Positions 8,495 to 16,636 of a stretch of 64,000 bases of DNA are shown in pieces. A program made the translations under genes and the position numbers. The stretch is from Saccharopolyspora rhizosphaerae (GTDB lineage Bacteria > Actinomycetota > Actinomycetes > Mycobacteriales > Pseudonocardiaceae). The stretch's first letter is position 1, and each line of letters opens with the position of its first letter. The notes beneath the pieces were generated by a model that ran no database searches, was not told the origin of the DNA, and was given only the letters and a program-made list of their open reading frames with translations. The DNA lies in assembly GCF_003931915.1 (NCBI RefSeq), contig NZ_RSAA01000002.1:124001-188000 (forward strand). The letters are read 5' to 3'.

Positions 8495-9329
8495 GCGCTC
8501 CCTCCAGTTCGGCGAAGTGCCGCAGCATCCGCTCGGCGTCCGGTTCCAGTCCGGTGAACAAGCGGAAGGCGTCCACCGCTTGGAAGACCGCCATGCCACC
8601 ACCGTCGAGCACCCGGCAGCCGTTGCGACGCGCGGTCACCACGAGTTCGGTCTCCAGGGGCCGGTAGACGACGTCGGCGACCCACAGCTGCGGGCGCAGC
8701 AGCTCGACCGGCACCGGCAGGCCCGGGTGGGCTGCCATGCCTGTCGGCGTGGCGTGCACGAGACCGTCCGCCTTCTCCAGTTCCTCGGCGAGGTCGCCGC
8801 CGACCACGGCGCGCTCGGGCAGGGAGAAGGCCAGCGCGGCGGCGCGGTCGGTGTCGACGTCGACGATCCGCACTTCCCCCGCACCCAGCCGCAGCAACGC
8901 GTGCGCCACCGCTGCCCCGGCGCCGCCGGCGCCGAGCAGCAGCACCCGGTCCAGTTCGACGTCGGGCAGTCCGCGCTGGAGGCTGCGGGCGAACCCGGAG
9001 TGGTCGGTGTTGTGCCCGAGGGCGCGACCGCCGTCGAAGACGACGGTGTTGACCGCGCCCAGGGCCGCTGCGTCCTCGTCGACCTCGTCGAGGTGGTCGA
9101 GCACGAGCTGCTTGCAGGGGTGTGTGATGTTCAGCCCCCGGTAGCCCTGCGCGCGAGCGCGGGCCAGCAGGTGCCCGACGGCGCTCGGCGGCACCTCGAT
9201 CTCGTCGAGGTCCCACCGCTCGTAGCGGTAGTCGAGGCCGAGCTCGGCGGCCTCCCGCTCGTGCAACGCCGGGCTCAGCGACGGGCCGATGCCCGATCCG
9301 ATGAGCCCCACCAGGTAGCCGTCGTGCAC
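8487..9329 (-). CDS. Shikimate/quinate dehydrogenase (AroE-like, catabolic context)
   Basis: 280-residue NAD(P)-dependent enzyme interconverting shikimate (or quinate) and the 3-dehydro compound. The substrate pocket shows SLSPALHE near residue 18 and NITHPCK with the catalytic lysine near residue 73; HNTDHSGF supplies the paired aspartate, and GAGGAG (about 133-138) begins the Rossmann fold. GTG at 9329 with GGAG upstream is the likely start. It is first in a two-gene unit with the dehydroshikimate dehydratase gene and divergent from a TetR gene, so a catabolic role is more likely than aromatic amino acid biosynthesis. An operator-like palindrome lies 24 bases upstream. Confidence 0.88.
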   Translation of the reverse strand: MHDGYLVGLIGSGIGPSLSPALHEREAAELGLDYRYERWDLDEIEVPPSAVGHLLARARAQGYRGLNITHPCKQLVLDHLDEVDEDAAALGAVNTVVFDGGRALGHNTDHSGFARSLQRGLPDVELDRVLLLGAGGAGAAVAHALLRLGAGEVRIVDVDTDRAAALAFSLPERAVVGGDLAEELEKADGLVHATPTGMAAHPGLPVPVELLRPQLWVADVVYRPLETELVVTARRNGCRVLDGGGMAVFQAVDAFRLFTGLEPDAERMLRHFAELEGAHV

Positions 9330-9348
9330 TCCGCACTCCCCATCAAGT

Positions 9349-9368
9349 AACGAACTAGCTAGTTAATA
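9349..9368. promoter_or_regulatory. TetR operator candidate, site 1
   Basis: Contains the perfect palindrome AACTAGCTAGTT (9353-9364) between the divergent shikimate dehydrogenase and tetR starts. A related sequence (GAACTA, CTAG, GTTCAT) lies at 10141-10158 on the other side of tetR. Two matching sites bracketing one TetR gene make these its likely operators. Confidence 0.65.
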
Positions 9369-9446
9369 GTAGGCACACGAAGCGCCGGGCCGGAAGAGCC
9401 CGTGCATTAGAGTGGCCGTGAAGTGCAACAACCGCAGGGGAGCATC

Positions 9447-10097
9447 GTGGCCGCACCGACGTCCGACACCGGAGCGATCAAGCAGCGCGACGCCGACCGG
9501 ACCCGCGCCGAGATCCTGCGGGTGGCCACCGAGGAGTTCGCCGACAAGGGCTACGCAGGCGCCAGGGTGGACGAGATCGCGGCTCGCACCAGCACCACCA
9601 AGCGGATGATCTACTACTACTTCTCCGGCAAGGAACAGCTCTACCTCGCCGCGCTGGAGAACGCGTACTCGGTCATCCGCGGGCTGGAGAGCCAGGTGGA
9701 CGTCGAGGCGCTCGAACCGGCCGAGGCGATCCGCAAGCTCGCCGAGCTGACCTTCGACCACCACGAGTCGCACCCGGACTTCCTGCGGCTGGTCAGCATC
9801 GAGAACATCCACCGCGCCGAGCACCTGACCAAGTCCGACCTGCTGCCCGGGCTGGCCGGGCCCGCGGTGGAGGTCCTGGAGGGCGTGCTGCGGCGCGGGC
9901 GGGAGGCCGGCCAGTTCCGCGACGACGTCGACGCGCTGGACGTGCACATGATGATCAGCTCGTTCTGCGTGTTCCGCACCGCCAACCGCTACACGTTCCA
10001 GGCGATCTTCCAGCGCGACCTGCTCGACCCGCAACGGCGTGACCACTACCGGCGCATGCTCGGCGACATGGTCCTCGACTTCCTGTCACGAACGTAG
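9447..10097 (+). CDS. TetR/AcrR family repressor of the shikimate/quinate genes
   Basis: 216-residue regulator. The N-terminal helix-turn-helix (about residues 18-64) has the TetR pattern TRAEILRVATEEFADKGY followed by TTKRMIYYYFSGKEQLY. The helical C-terminal domain would bind the effector. GTG at 9447 is chosen because AGGGGAG lies 5 bases upstream; an in-frame GTG at 9423 would add 8 residues. It sits between the divergent catabolic genes and the permease gene, with a matching palindromic site on each side. Repression relieved by a shikimate or quinate pathway compound is the natural reading, but the ligand is inference. Confidence 0.88.
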   Translation: MAAPTSDTGAIKQRDADRTRAEILRVATEEFADKGYAGARVDEIAARTSTTKRMIYYYFSGKEQLYLAALENAYSVIRGLESQVDVEALEPAEAIRKLAELTFDHHESHPDFLRLVSIENIHRAEHLTKSDLLPGLAGPAVEVLEGVLRRGREAGQFRDDVDALDVHMMISSFCVFRTANRYTFQAIFQRDLLDPQRRDHYRRMLGDMVLDFLSRT

Positions 10098-10106
10098 AAC
10101 GCACCC

Positions 10107-10158
10107 TTGACACGCGTGCACGGGCGCTTCACAGTCTTGAGAACTAACTAGATGGTTC
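10107..10158 (+). promoter_or_regulatory. Permease promoter overlapped by TetR operator candidate, site 2
   Basis: A TTGACA -35 element (10107-10112) is followed after 17 bases by CACAGT (10130-10135), a weaker -10. The operator-like GAACTAACTAGATGGTTC (10141-10158) would cover the transcription start. It shares GAACTA and CTAG with site 1. Confidence 0.55.
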
Positions 10159-10201
10159 ATAAGTCACCGCGCAACGGTGCACGGACTTCCCGGAGCAGAC
10201 A

Positions 10202-11518
10202 GTGACCGACGGCCCCAGAGCCACCCAGGGCAAACCGCGCAAGGCCGCGATCGCCGCGTGGATCGGAAGCGCACTCGAGTACTACGACTTCTTCATCTAC
10301 GGCACCGCCGCCGCCCTGGTCTTCAACAAGATCTTCTTCCCCACCTCCGACCCGACGACCGGCACCCTGCTGGCACTGGCCTCCTTCGGCGTCGGCTACC
10401 TGGCACGGCCGATCGGCGCGTTCGTCCTCGGCCACATCGGCGACGCCTTCGGCCGCAAGCGCGTGCTCGTCGCCACCGTCCTGCTGATGGGGATCTGCAC
10501 GGTCCTGGTCGGGTGCCTGCCCACCTACGACCAGATCGGCGTGGCCGCACCGGCGCTGCTGGTCGCTCTGCGCCTGCTGCAAGGGTTCTCCGCAGCCGGT
10601 GAGCAGGCCGGCGCGAACTCGATGTCGCTGGAGCACGCCCCCGCGCACCGGCGCGCGTACTACACCAGCTTCACCCTCAGCGGCACCCAAGCCGGGCAGA
10701 TCCTGGCCACCGCGGTGTTCCTGCCGGTGGCAGCGCTGCCGGAGGAGCACCTCATCACGTGGGGCTGGCGGGTGCCGTTCTGGCTCAGCGCGATCGTGGT
10801 CGTCGTCGCTCTGGTGATCCGCAGCAAGCTCGACGAAACCCCCGTGTTCGTCGAGGAGGTCGCCGAGACCAAGCGCGAGAAGACCCCGCTGCTGCCGCTG
10901 TTCCGCGACCACTGGGCCGGTGTGCTGCGGGTGGTCGTCGCCTCCGTGATCGCCGCAGTGAGCACCATCTTCACCGTCTACGCGCTCAGCTACGCGGTCA
11001 ACACCGTGGGCCTGGCCAAAACGCCGATCCTGTGGGTGGGCGTGCTGGCCAACGTCGTCGCGCTGGCGGCGATCCCGATGTGGGCGGCCCTGGCGGACCG
11101 GATCGGCCGCAAGCCGGTGTTCATCGGCGGTTCGGCAGGGTGCGCCGTCCTGATGTTCGGTTACCTGTGGTCGCTGTCGACGGGCAACTGGGCGCTCATC
11201 TTCACCTCCGGCATCCTGCTGTTCGGCGTGGTCTACAGCGCCACCAACGGGATCTGGCCCGCCTTCTACGGCGAGATGTTCCCGGCGAAGGTGCGGCTGT
11301 CCGGCATGGCCGTGGGCACTCAGATCGGGTTCGCGCTGGCCGGGTTCTCCCCCACCATCGCCGAGGCCATCGGCGGTGGAGCCGACGGCTGGGTCTACGT
11401 CGCCCTGTTCACGGCCGGTCTGTGCGCGCTGAGCATCATCGCCGTCGCCTCCGGCCGCGAGACCCGCGACGTCCCGACCCCGGAGCTGGGCCTGCGCAAG
11501 ACCCCGGCCGCGGTCTGA
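10202..11518 (+). CDS. MHS-family MFS permease, probable shikimate/quinate uptake
   Basis: 438-residue, 12-helix transporter of the metabolite:H+ symporter branch of the major facilitator superfamily. Features are the N-terminal AAWIGSALEYYDFFIYGTAA (typical of MHS proteins), the loop motif GHIGDAFGRKR between helices 2 and 3, RLLQGFSAAGEQAG in helix 4, and a second ADRIGRK motif. MHS members import shikimate, alpha-ketoglutarate, proline and related acids; the neighbours argue for shikimate, quinate or dehydroshikimate. GTG at 10202 is used, 44 bases after the TetR operator. A strong terminator follows. Confidence 0.88.
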   Translation: MTDGPRATQGKPRKAAIAAWIGSALEYYDFFIYGTAAALVFNKIFFPTSDPTTGTLLALASFGVGYLARPIGAFVLGHIGDAFGRKRVLVATVLLMGICTVLVGCLPTYDQIGVAAPALLVALRLLQGFSAAGEQAGANSMSLEHAPAHRRAYYTSFTLSGTQAGQILATAVFLPVAALPEEHLITWGWRVPFWLSAIVVVVALVIRSKLDETPVFVEEVAETKREKTPLLPLFRDHWAGVLRVVVASVIAAVSTIFTVYALSYAVNTVGLAKTPILWVGVLANVVALAAIPMWAALADRIGRKPVFIGGSAGCAVLMFGYLWSLSTGNWALIFTSGILLFGVVYSATNGIWPAFYGEMFPAKVRLSGMAVGTQIGFALAGFSPTIAEAIGGGADGWVYVALFTAGLCALSIIAVASGRETRDVPTPELGLRKTPAAV

Positions 11519-11535
11519 CACCTCCCCTCCCCCCA

Positions 11536-11578
11536 CCCCGGTCGCAGTGGAGACCTCATCCACCGCGGCCGGGGTTTT
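11536..11578 (+). terminator. Intrinsic terminator after the MHS permease
   Basis: 15-bp stem (11536-11550 with 11560-11574, two G-U pairs) with a 9-base loop, followed directly by TTTT. It begins 17 bases after the permease stop. Confidence 0.85.
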
Positions 11579-11663
11579 CCCGTTCGCACGCACCGGATCT
11601 CGCTCCGTGGGAGCACGAGGTCGAGCGTTGACCTCCGCGTGACGCGCTGCCAACATCCGTGGC

Positions 11664-11744
11664 GTGTTCATCAGGAACGCCTTCTCCTGGCGGCTGCACG
11701 TCGATCTGCGACGGCAGGCCAGCTCCACCTGTCCGGCTCACTGA
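11664..11744 (+). CDS. Sulfur-type leader peptide upstream of the sulfonate genes
   Basis: A 26-codon frame starting GTG encodes a peptide containing RLHVDLRRQASSTC, with its only cysteine four residues from the end. This matches the short actinobacterial leader peptides (pattern LHVDL-x-R, then S-x-x-C) found before sulfur and cysteine metabolism genes, which are thought to sense cysteine supply through ribosome stalling. There is no clear Shine-Dalgarno, consistent with a leaderless start. It lies about 150-170 bases before an SsuA-like gene, with hairpins between, which fits attenuation. Family match and position are seen; the mechanism here is inference. Confidence 0.75.
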   Translation: MFIRNAFSWRLHVDLRRQASSTCPAH

Positions 11745-11763
11745 CGAGCCCTTCGCGACTCCG

Positions 11764-11836
11764 CGCGGTCCTCTGCGGGACCGCGGTGGTCGACGTCCTT
11801 CACACCCGGTCTTCCCCGAGACGGGGAGCTGACCGG
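11764..11836 (+). promoter_or_regulatory. Structured leader between the leader peptide and ssuA-like gene
   Basis: Two clear hairpins: an 8-bp stem at 11764-11785 (CGCGGTCC / GGACCGCG), and a nested structure at 11806-11836 (CCGGTC / GACCGG around CCCCG-AGA-CGGGG). They start 20 bases after the leader peptide stop, where a stalled ribosome could change folding. No match to a SAM riboswitch core was found. Confidence 0.5.
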
Positions 11837-11895
11837 TTCCTCGCGCGCACCCGCTGACGTCCCGTCGTGCGGGGTGATCCGTCGCGCCCCGGCAG

Positions 11896-12924
11896 ATGGA
11901 GTGGAAAGCCTTGCACCGTCGTCAATTCCTGTCCTTGTTCGCAGCCGGCTCGGCCGCCGGGCTGCTCGCCGCGTGCTCGGGAGGCAGCGGAGGTGACGCC
12001 GAGTCCGCACCCGTGCCACCACCGGTGCCCACCGACCAGCTCGCCGGGGTGACCTTGCGGGTCGGTGACCAGAAGGGAGCGTCCCAGTCGCTGCTGCGCT
12101 CGGCCGGGCTGGACGACTTCCCGTACCGGGTCCAGTGGGCCACCTTCACCTCCGGCCCTCCGCTGCTGGAAGCGCTGTCGGCCGACGCCATCGACATCGG
12201 CGGCACCGGCAACACTCCCCCGCTGTTCGCCGCAGCCGCCAAGGCCGACATCAAGATCGTCGCCGCCTCGCAGGGCAACGTGACCAGCGACGCCCTGGTC
12301 GTGCTGCCGAACTCACCGCTGCGGTCGCGGGAGCAGTTGCGCGGCCGCACGATCGCGGTCTCCAAGGGCAGTTCCGCGCACGGCCAGATCCTGCAGACCC
12401 TCGCCGCCGTCGGTCTCACCCCCGACGACGTCGAACTCGTCTTCCTGCAGCCCGCCGACGCGCTCGGCGCGTTCAAGCAGGGATCGGTGGACGCCTGGGC
12501 GATCTGGGACCCCTACTTCTCGCAGGTCCAGCTCGAAGCCGGTGCGCGGTCCCTCGCCGACGGGCGCGGTGGCGGGGCGAACGGCTACAGCTTCCAGGTC
12601 GCGAGCACCGCGGCGCTGGCCGACGCCCACCGCAACTCGGCGATCGCCGACTACCTGACCCGGCTGGCCAAGGCCAACCGATTCGCCCACGCCCACCGCG
12701 AGGAGCGCGCCCGGGCCTGGTCGGAGGACACCGGGTTGCCGATCGAGGTCACCCGCAGGGCCACCGAACTCGGCCCGGACCTGCCGGTCCCGCTCGACGA
12801 CCGGGTCATCCGGTCCGAGCAGGAACTGGCCGACGCCTTCGTCGCGGCCGAGGAGATCCCGCGCAGGTTCGACTTCGCCGAGTTCGTCGACAACCGCTTC
12901 GCGACCCAGCTCGCCACCGCCTAG
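11896..12924 (+). CDS. ABC substrate-binding lipoprotein, aliphatic sulfonate (SsuA) type
   Basis: 342-residue NMT1/SsuA-like periplasmic-type binding protein anchored as a lipoprotein. The N-terminus has HRRQFLSLFAAG (Tat-like) and the lipobox LLAACSG. The mature part shows family features: LRVGDQKG, LLEALSADAIDIGGTGNTPP, VSKGSSAH and WAIWDPYFSQ. It would capture alkanesulfonates or taurine. The start may be ATG 11896, or TTG at 11911, which has GGAG 9 bases upstream and gives a cleaner signal peptide. The SsuD-like gene follows by 10 bases. No permease or ATPase gene is adjacent, so it must borrow them from elsewhere. The leader peptide upstream implies sulfur control. Confidence 0.82.
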   Translation: MEWKALHRRQFLSLFAAGSAAGLLAACSGGSGGDAESAPVPPPVPTDQLAGVTLRVGDQKGASQSLLRSAGLDDFPYRVQWATFTSGPPLLEALSADAIDIGGTGNTPPLFAAAAKADIKIVAASQGNVTSDALVVLPNSPLRSREQLRGRTIAVSKGSSAHGQILQTLAAVGLTPDDVELVFLQPADALGAFKQGSVDAWAIWDPYFSQVQLEAGARSLADGRGGGANGYSFQVASTAALADAHRNSAIADYLTRLAKANRFAHAHREERARAWSEDTGLPIEVTRRATELGPDLPVPLDDRVIRSEQELADAFVAAEEIPRRFDFAEFVDNRFATQLATA

Positions 12925-12934
12925 AGGACGCGCC

Positions 12935-14080
12935 ATGCCCATCACCACCCACTGGTTCCTGCCGACGCACGGTGACGGCCGGTCGGTCGTCGACCGCCCG
13001 CACACCACGCCGACGGGCGCCGACACACCACGCCGCCCCGACATCGACTACCTCGCGCAGGTCGCCCAAGCCGTCGAAGGGCTCGGCTTCACCGGGATGC
13101 TCACGCCCACCGGCAGCTGGTGCCAGGACGCCTGGATCACCACGGCAGCGCTGCTGGCGCGCACCAAGCGGATCAAGTTCTTGGTCGCCTTCCGCCCGGG
13201 CTCGCTGTCCCCGACGCTCGCGGCGCAGCTCGCGAGCACCTACCAGAAGGTTTCCGAGGGCCGTCTGCTGCTCAACATCGTCACCGGCGGGGAGTCGACC
13301 GAGCAGCAGCGCTACGGCGACTGGCTCGACCACGACGAGCGCTACGCGCGCACCGACGAGTTCCTGGCCGTCTTGCGCGGCATCTTCGCGGGCGGGCCCG
13401 TCGACTTCGACGGAGAGCACTACAGCGTGCGCGGAGCGACGTCGTTCGAGCCGCCGGACCCGGCACCGCCGCTGTACTTCGGGGGATCGTCGGACGCGGC
13501 GCTCCCGGTGGCCGCGCGCCGCGCCGACGTGCACCTGACCTGGGGCGAGCCGCCGAGCGCGGTGAGCCGCAAGGTGCAGCGACTGCGCGAGCTGGCCGCA
13601 GAGCAGGGCCGCGAGCTGCGGTTCGGCTTGCGCGCGCACGTCATCACCCGCGACACCAGCGCGGAGGCGTGGGGCACCGCGCAGCGGTTCCTGGAGCAGA
13701 TGGACCCGGCCGACGTCGCCGCGTCGCAGGCCAAGATCGCCCGGACCGAAGCGGTCGGCCAGCAGAAGATGGCCGAGCTGCACGGTGGCGCGCTGCCCAG
13801 CAGCGCCCGTGACCTGGAGGTCCACCCCGGCTTGTGGGCCGGTGTCGGGTTGCTGCGCGGTGGTGCCGGAACCGCGCTGGTGGGCAGTCATTCGGAGGTC
13901 GCCGACCTCATCGAGGAGTACCACGAGGTGGGCATCGACGAGTTCGTGCTGTCGGGCTACCCGCACTTGGAGGAGGCCTACTGGTTCGGCGAGGGCGTGC
14001 ACCCCGAGCTCGCCCGGCGTGGCCTGCGCGGCTCGAACCCGTCCGCGGCTGCGCGCGAGCTGACCGTCGCACCGCACTGA
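12935..14080 (+). CDS. ssuD: FMNH2-dependent alkanesulfonate monooxygenase-like (SsuD, LLM family)
   Basis: 381-residue cytoplasmic luciferase-like monooxygenase. SsuD enzymes use reduced FMN and oxygen to split C1 and longer alkanesulfonates to aldehyde and sulfite, releasing sulfur. Seen are the SsuD-like start THWFLPTHGDGR, the strand GFTGMLTPTGSWCQDAW, FLVAFRPGSLSP, the LLLNIVTGG strand, DERYARTDEFL, and the C-terminal PHLEEAYWFGEGVHPEL. Length is normal for SsuD. It sits 10 bases after the binding-protein gene. A flavin reductase partner (SsuE) is not in the window. An 18-bp bidirectional terminator follows. Confidence 0.87.
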   Translation: MPITTHWFLPTHGDGRSVVDRPHTTPTGADTPRRPDIDYLAQVAQAVEGLGFTGMLTPTGSWCQDAWITTAALLARTKRIKFLVAFRPGSLSPTLAAQLASTYQKVSEGRLLLNIVTGGESTEQQRYGDWLDHDERYARTDEFLAVLRGIFAGGPVDFDGEHYSVRGATSFEPPDPAPPLYFGGSSDAALPVAARRADVHLTWGEPPSAVSRKVQRLRELAAEQGRELRFGLRAHVITRDTSAEAWGTAQRFLEQMDPADVAASQAKIARTEAVGQQKMAELHGGALPSSARDLEVHPGLWAGVGLLRGGAGTALVGSHSEVADLIEEYHEVGIDEFVLSGYPHLEEAYWFGEGVHPELARRGLRGSNPSAAARELTVAPH

Positions 14081-14087
14081 CCTGGAG

Positions 14088-14127
14088 ACGAGGACGGCCC
14101 CGGCCATGTGGCCGGGGCCGTCCTCGT
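14088..14127. terminator. Bidirectional terminator between ssuD and a convergent gene
   Basis: Perfect 18-bp stem (14088-14105 with 14110-14127) and a 4-base ATGT loop, placed 8 bases after the ssuD stop and 2 bases from the stop of the opposing gene, so it can serve both. Confidence 0.85.
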
Positions 14128-14129
14128 GC

Positions 14130-14849
14130 TCAGTAGCGGTTGTTGCCGGGCGCCGGGCGCTGCGGCGGGCGACCGCCGGGGGCGCCTGGGCGGCCGGGGC
14201 CACCCGGAGGCTGCGCGCCCGGACGACCCGCTCCCGGTGGCGGACCCGCGGGCGGGGCGCCCTGCGGACGCCCCTGGTTCGGCCCACCGGGACGACCTTG
14301 GCCCGGAGCCGGGGGGCGCCCGCCCTGGTTCGGCGGGTTGGCCGGCGGGCGCCCCTGGTTGGGCGCTCCGGGACGGCCACCGCCGGGCGGCTGCGGGCCG
14401 GGACGCCCCTGGCCCTGACCCTGCCCCTGGCCGGCCGGACGTCCCTGCCCGGGGGCGCCGGGGCGGCCCTGCCCGGAACCGGGGCGTCCGCCCGGCCGGC
14501 CGGCGGGCGGCTGGGCGCCCCGCTCAGGCCAGGAGGTCTCCGCGCGGGAGGGCCTGCGGTCCTCGTGCTCGAAGGCCAGGTCGAAGTCGTCGTCGTCACG
14601 CCGCCTGCGGCGAGGCAGCCGCACCGGCGCCTTGCCCGCCTGCTTGCGGCTGTTGACCCAGAGGTCGAAGCCGAAGATCGCCAGGGCCATGATCAGCAGG
14701 ATCAGGCCGAGCAACGGCACGTCCAGGACCAGCGCCGTCACCAGTGCGAGTACCAGCATCACGATGATCGGTACCCACGCGAACGGGTCGATCCGGTCCA
14801 GGATCGCGGAGACCCCGCCGGAATCGTCGTGGTCCGCGTCACGTGCCAT
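14130..14849 (-). CDS. Membrane protein with long Gly/Pro/Gln/Arg-rich tail, function unknown
   Basis: 239 residues. The N-terminal third has a short acidic start, two hydrophobic segments (about residues 23-64, around PFAWVPIIVMLVLALV and LLGLILLIMALAIFGFDLWV) and a basic-then-acidic stretch (RRRRRDDDDFD). From about residue 105 to the end it is a low-complexity tail built from GRPG, GQGRP, GAPNQGRPP and similar units. Such tails in actinobacterial membrane proteins are thought to be disordered and interaction-prone. No enzymatic motif is visible. The ATG at 14849 is the first in frame. It is a single gene converging on ssuD, sharing its terminator. Confidence 0.75.
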   Translation of the reverse strand: MARDADHDDSGGVSAILDRIDPFAWVPIIVMLVLALVTALVLDVPLLGLILLIMALAIFGFDLWVNSRKQAGKAPVRLPRRRRRDDDDFDLAFEHEDRRPSRAETSWPERGAQPPAGRPGGRPGSGQGRPGAPGQGRPAGQGQGQGQGRPGPQPPGGGRPGAPNQGRPPANPPNQGGRPPAPGQGRPGGPNQGRPQGAPPAGPPPGAGRPGAQPPGGPGRPGAPGGRPPQRPAPGNNRY

Positions 14850-16008
14850 CGAGACTCTCCACCTTCACTCTGCGCCCGGCCGCGGAAGTGTACCGGAGAA
14901 CGACCTCCGGACCCGCGACCCGCACCCGCGCCAAGCGGGCACGATCACGCCTTGTGTACGCCATCATCGACCGGCCAAGCAGACCTGGGCGACCCAGGCC
15001 CCGCCCCGGCCGGTTCCGGCGCGGGACGCGTTCGGCGTCTCGCCGCCGCCCGCCGCGCGGACCGGTGAAGATCATACGCACAGACGGGTTTCCCCCCGTT
15101 CCCACCGGCCCCCTCACAGCGCCGATGCGGAGGACTCCACGGGGTGACCAGGTATTGCACTGGCGGATGTTCGCGGACCCGTAGGAAGGAGGCGGTTGCA
15201 CGCGGCGGAAATGCTCAGTCCTCTGTGGATCGTTCGGCCGGCCCGCCGAGAATGCGCGATCAGGAGTTGATCACTCAGGGCCCATGACTCCTCTGCGGCG
15301 TCGTCACCCTTCGCCCTACAGGCGAACGGGTTTCGACCCCGCAGCAACGGCGAGGAGATCAACTGCGCACTCCGCCAGTGAGAAGATCAGAAAAGCCGCT
15401 GTGCCCGCTCGTCCTCATTTCGGTGACCGATCAGCGGATTTCGAGGTGCTGGTGATCGAAACGTGGTGAGCACGGGCTGCCGAACGCGCGGCGAGCGGAC
15501 GGAAATGCGTGGGGAAAGCGTTCTGCCGAGCGTGCAGAACGGACTGTTCCGGTCCGGGTCCCAGGAAAGTGATCGGAGAGGCTCGTCACCTGACGCTGAC
15601 GCGGCTTCCGCTGTAGCCGTCGACCTCGCCGACGGCACACCAGCGGTCGAACACTCCGTGCAGGTCAGCGACCGCGTCGGCTCCTCGCGCAACCCTGCCG
15701 CACGTGCCCGGCCCGCCAGGAACCTGGTCGCCGCCACACCCCGCCTCCGCCGAGCGCCCGGACCTGCCCGTGGACCGGCTGCGCGGGGCTGGGGACCTGT
15801 TCAGCCCGGGCGGGCCGCGGCGAAGGTCCTGCTGCACGCCGCCTCCTGCACCCTCGACACCGACCGGAGCCTGCACCTCCGGGTCGAGCTCCCGTGGCAG
15901 GACGCGGGCAGACGCAGAGCGGGCCGCCCACGCCCGGTAGTGCTCGTCAAGATCAACGACCGGCCGCCGCGAGCCCGAGCCAGGACGCAGTCCTATGTGG
16001 ATGCGCCG
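14850..16008. other. Long intergenic region (1.16 kb), no assignable gene
   Basis: I see no gene I can support here. Overlapping open frames exist on both strands but none begins with a ribosome site and a recognisable fold. A minus-strand stretch near 15590-15690 (translating to DLHGVFDRWCAVGEVDGYSG) and a plus-strand stretch near 15825-15900 (AAAKVLLHAASCTLDTDRSL) look protein-like but sit in broken frames, so gene remnants are possible. No tRNA-like fold was found. Confidence 0.5.
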
Positions 16009-16635
16009 TCACACGGCGGTGCGGTCCAGGGCGTGGCGGACGAGCGTGAGCAGCACCTGCTTGCACAGCTCCCGGTCGCGGGCGTCGCAGATGACGATCG
16101 GCACCTCGGACGGGACCACCAGGGCGTCGCGCACTTCCTCGGGTTCGTAGCGGTACCCGTCGTCGAAGACGTTGACCGCCACCACGAACGGGATGCTGCG
16201 CCGCTCGAAGAAGTCCACCGAGGCGAACGCTTCGTGCAGCTTGCGGGTGTCCACCAGGACCACCGCGCCGACCGCGCCCAGCGCGAGGTCGTTCCACAGC
16301 GGCCAGAACCGGTTCTGGCCCGGTGCGCCGAACAGGTACAGCACGACCTCGTCGGAGATGGTGATGCGGCCGAAGTCCAGCGCGACCGTGGTCGTCTCCT
16401 TGCGGTCGACGCCGCGGAGGTCGTCGACCCCCTCGCTGGCGACGGTCATCTCCTCTTCGGTGGTCAGCGGCGGGATCTCGCTGACCGCACCGACCATCGT
16501 CGTCTTGCCGACGCCGAACCCACCGGCCACGACGAGCTTCACCGGTACCGGCGCCCGATCGTCGCCGCCCTGCGCAGCACCTCGGGCGGACCGCGCCGGA
16601 ACAGCCGGTTCCCACACGACTTTCGGATCCGCCAC
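16009..16635 (-). CDS. cvnD: Conservon GTPase (CvnD)
   Basis: 208-residue small Ras/MglA-like GTPase, the fourth component of an actinobacterial conservon. The P-loop GGFGVGKTT is at residues 38-46; LYLFGAPGQNRFWPLW holds the switch II region, where APGQ replaces the DxxG motif, and VAVNVFDD replaces the canonical NKxD base-recognition motif, as in this family. It would bind and hydrolyse GTP and associate at the membrane with the sensor kinase, roadblock and DUF742 proteins. GTG at 16635 is chosen since it follows the cvnC stop by one base; a longer upstream frame would run through cvnC. Confidence 0.9.
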   Translation of the reverse strand: MADPKVVWEPAVPARSARGAAQGGDDRAPVPVKLVVAGGFGVGKTTMVGAVSEIPPLTTEEEMTVASEGVDDLRGVDRKETTTVALDFGRITISDEVVLYLFGAPGQNRFWPLWNDLALGAVGAVVLVDTRKLHEAFASVDFFERRSIPFVVAVNVFDDGYRYEPEEVRDALVVPSEVPIVICDARDRELCKQVLLTLVRHALDRTAV

Positions 16636-16636
16636 C

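Noticed and set aside
11745..11895. SAM riboswitch upstream of the sulfonate genes
   Set aside because: No SAM-I, SAM-II or SAM-IV core sequence seen; the leader peptide gives a better explanation.
15310..15345. GGGTTTCGACCCC resembling a tRNA T-arm
   Set aside because: The stem is too short and no matching acceptor stem or anticodon arm is found within 90 bases.
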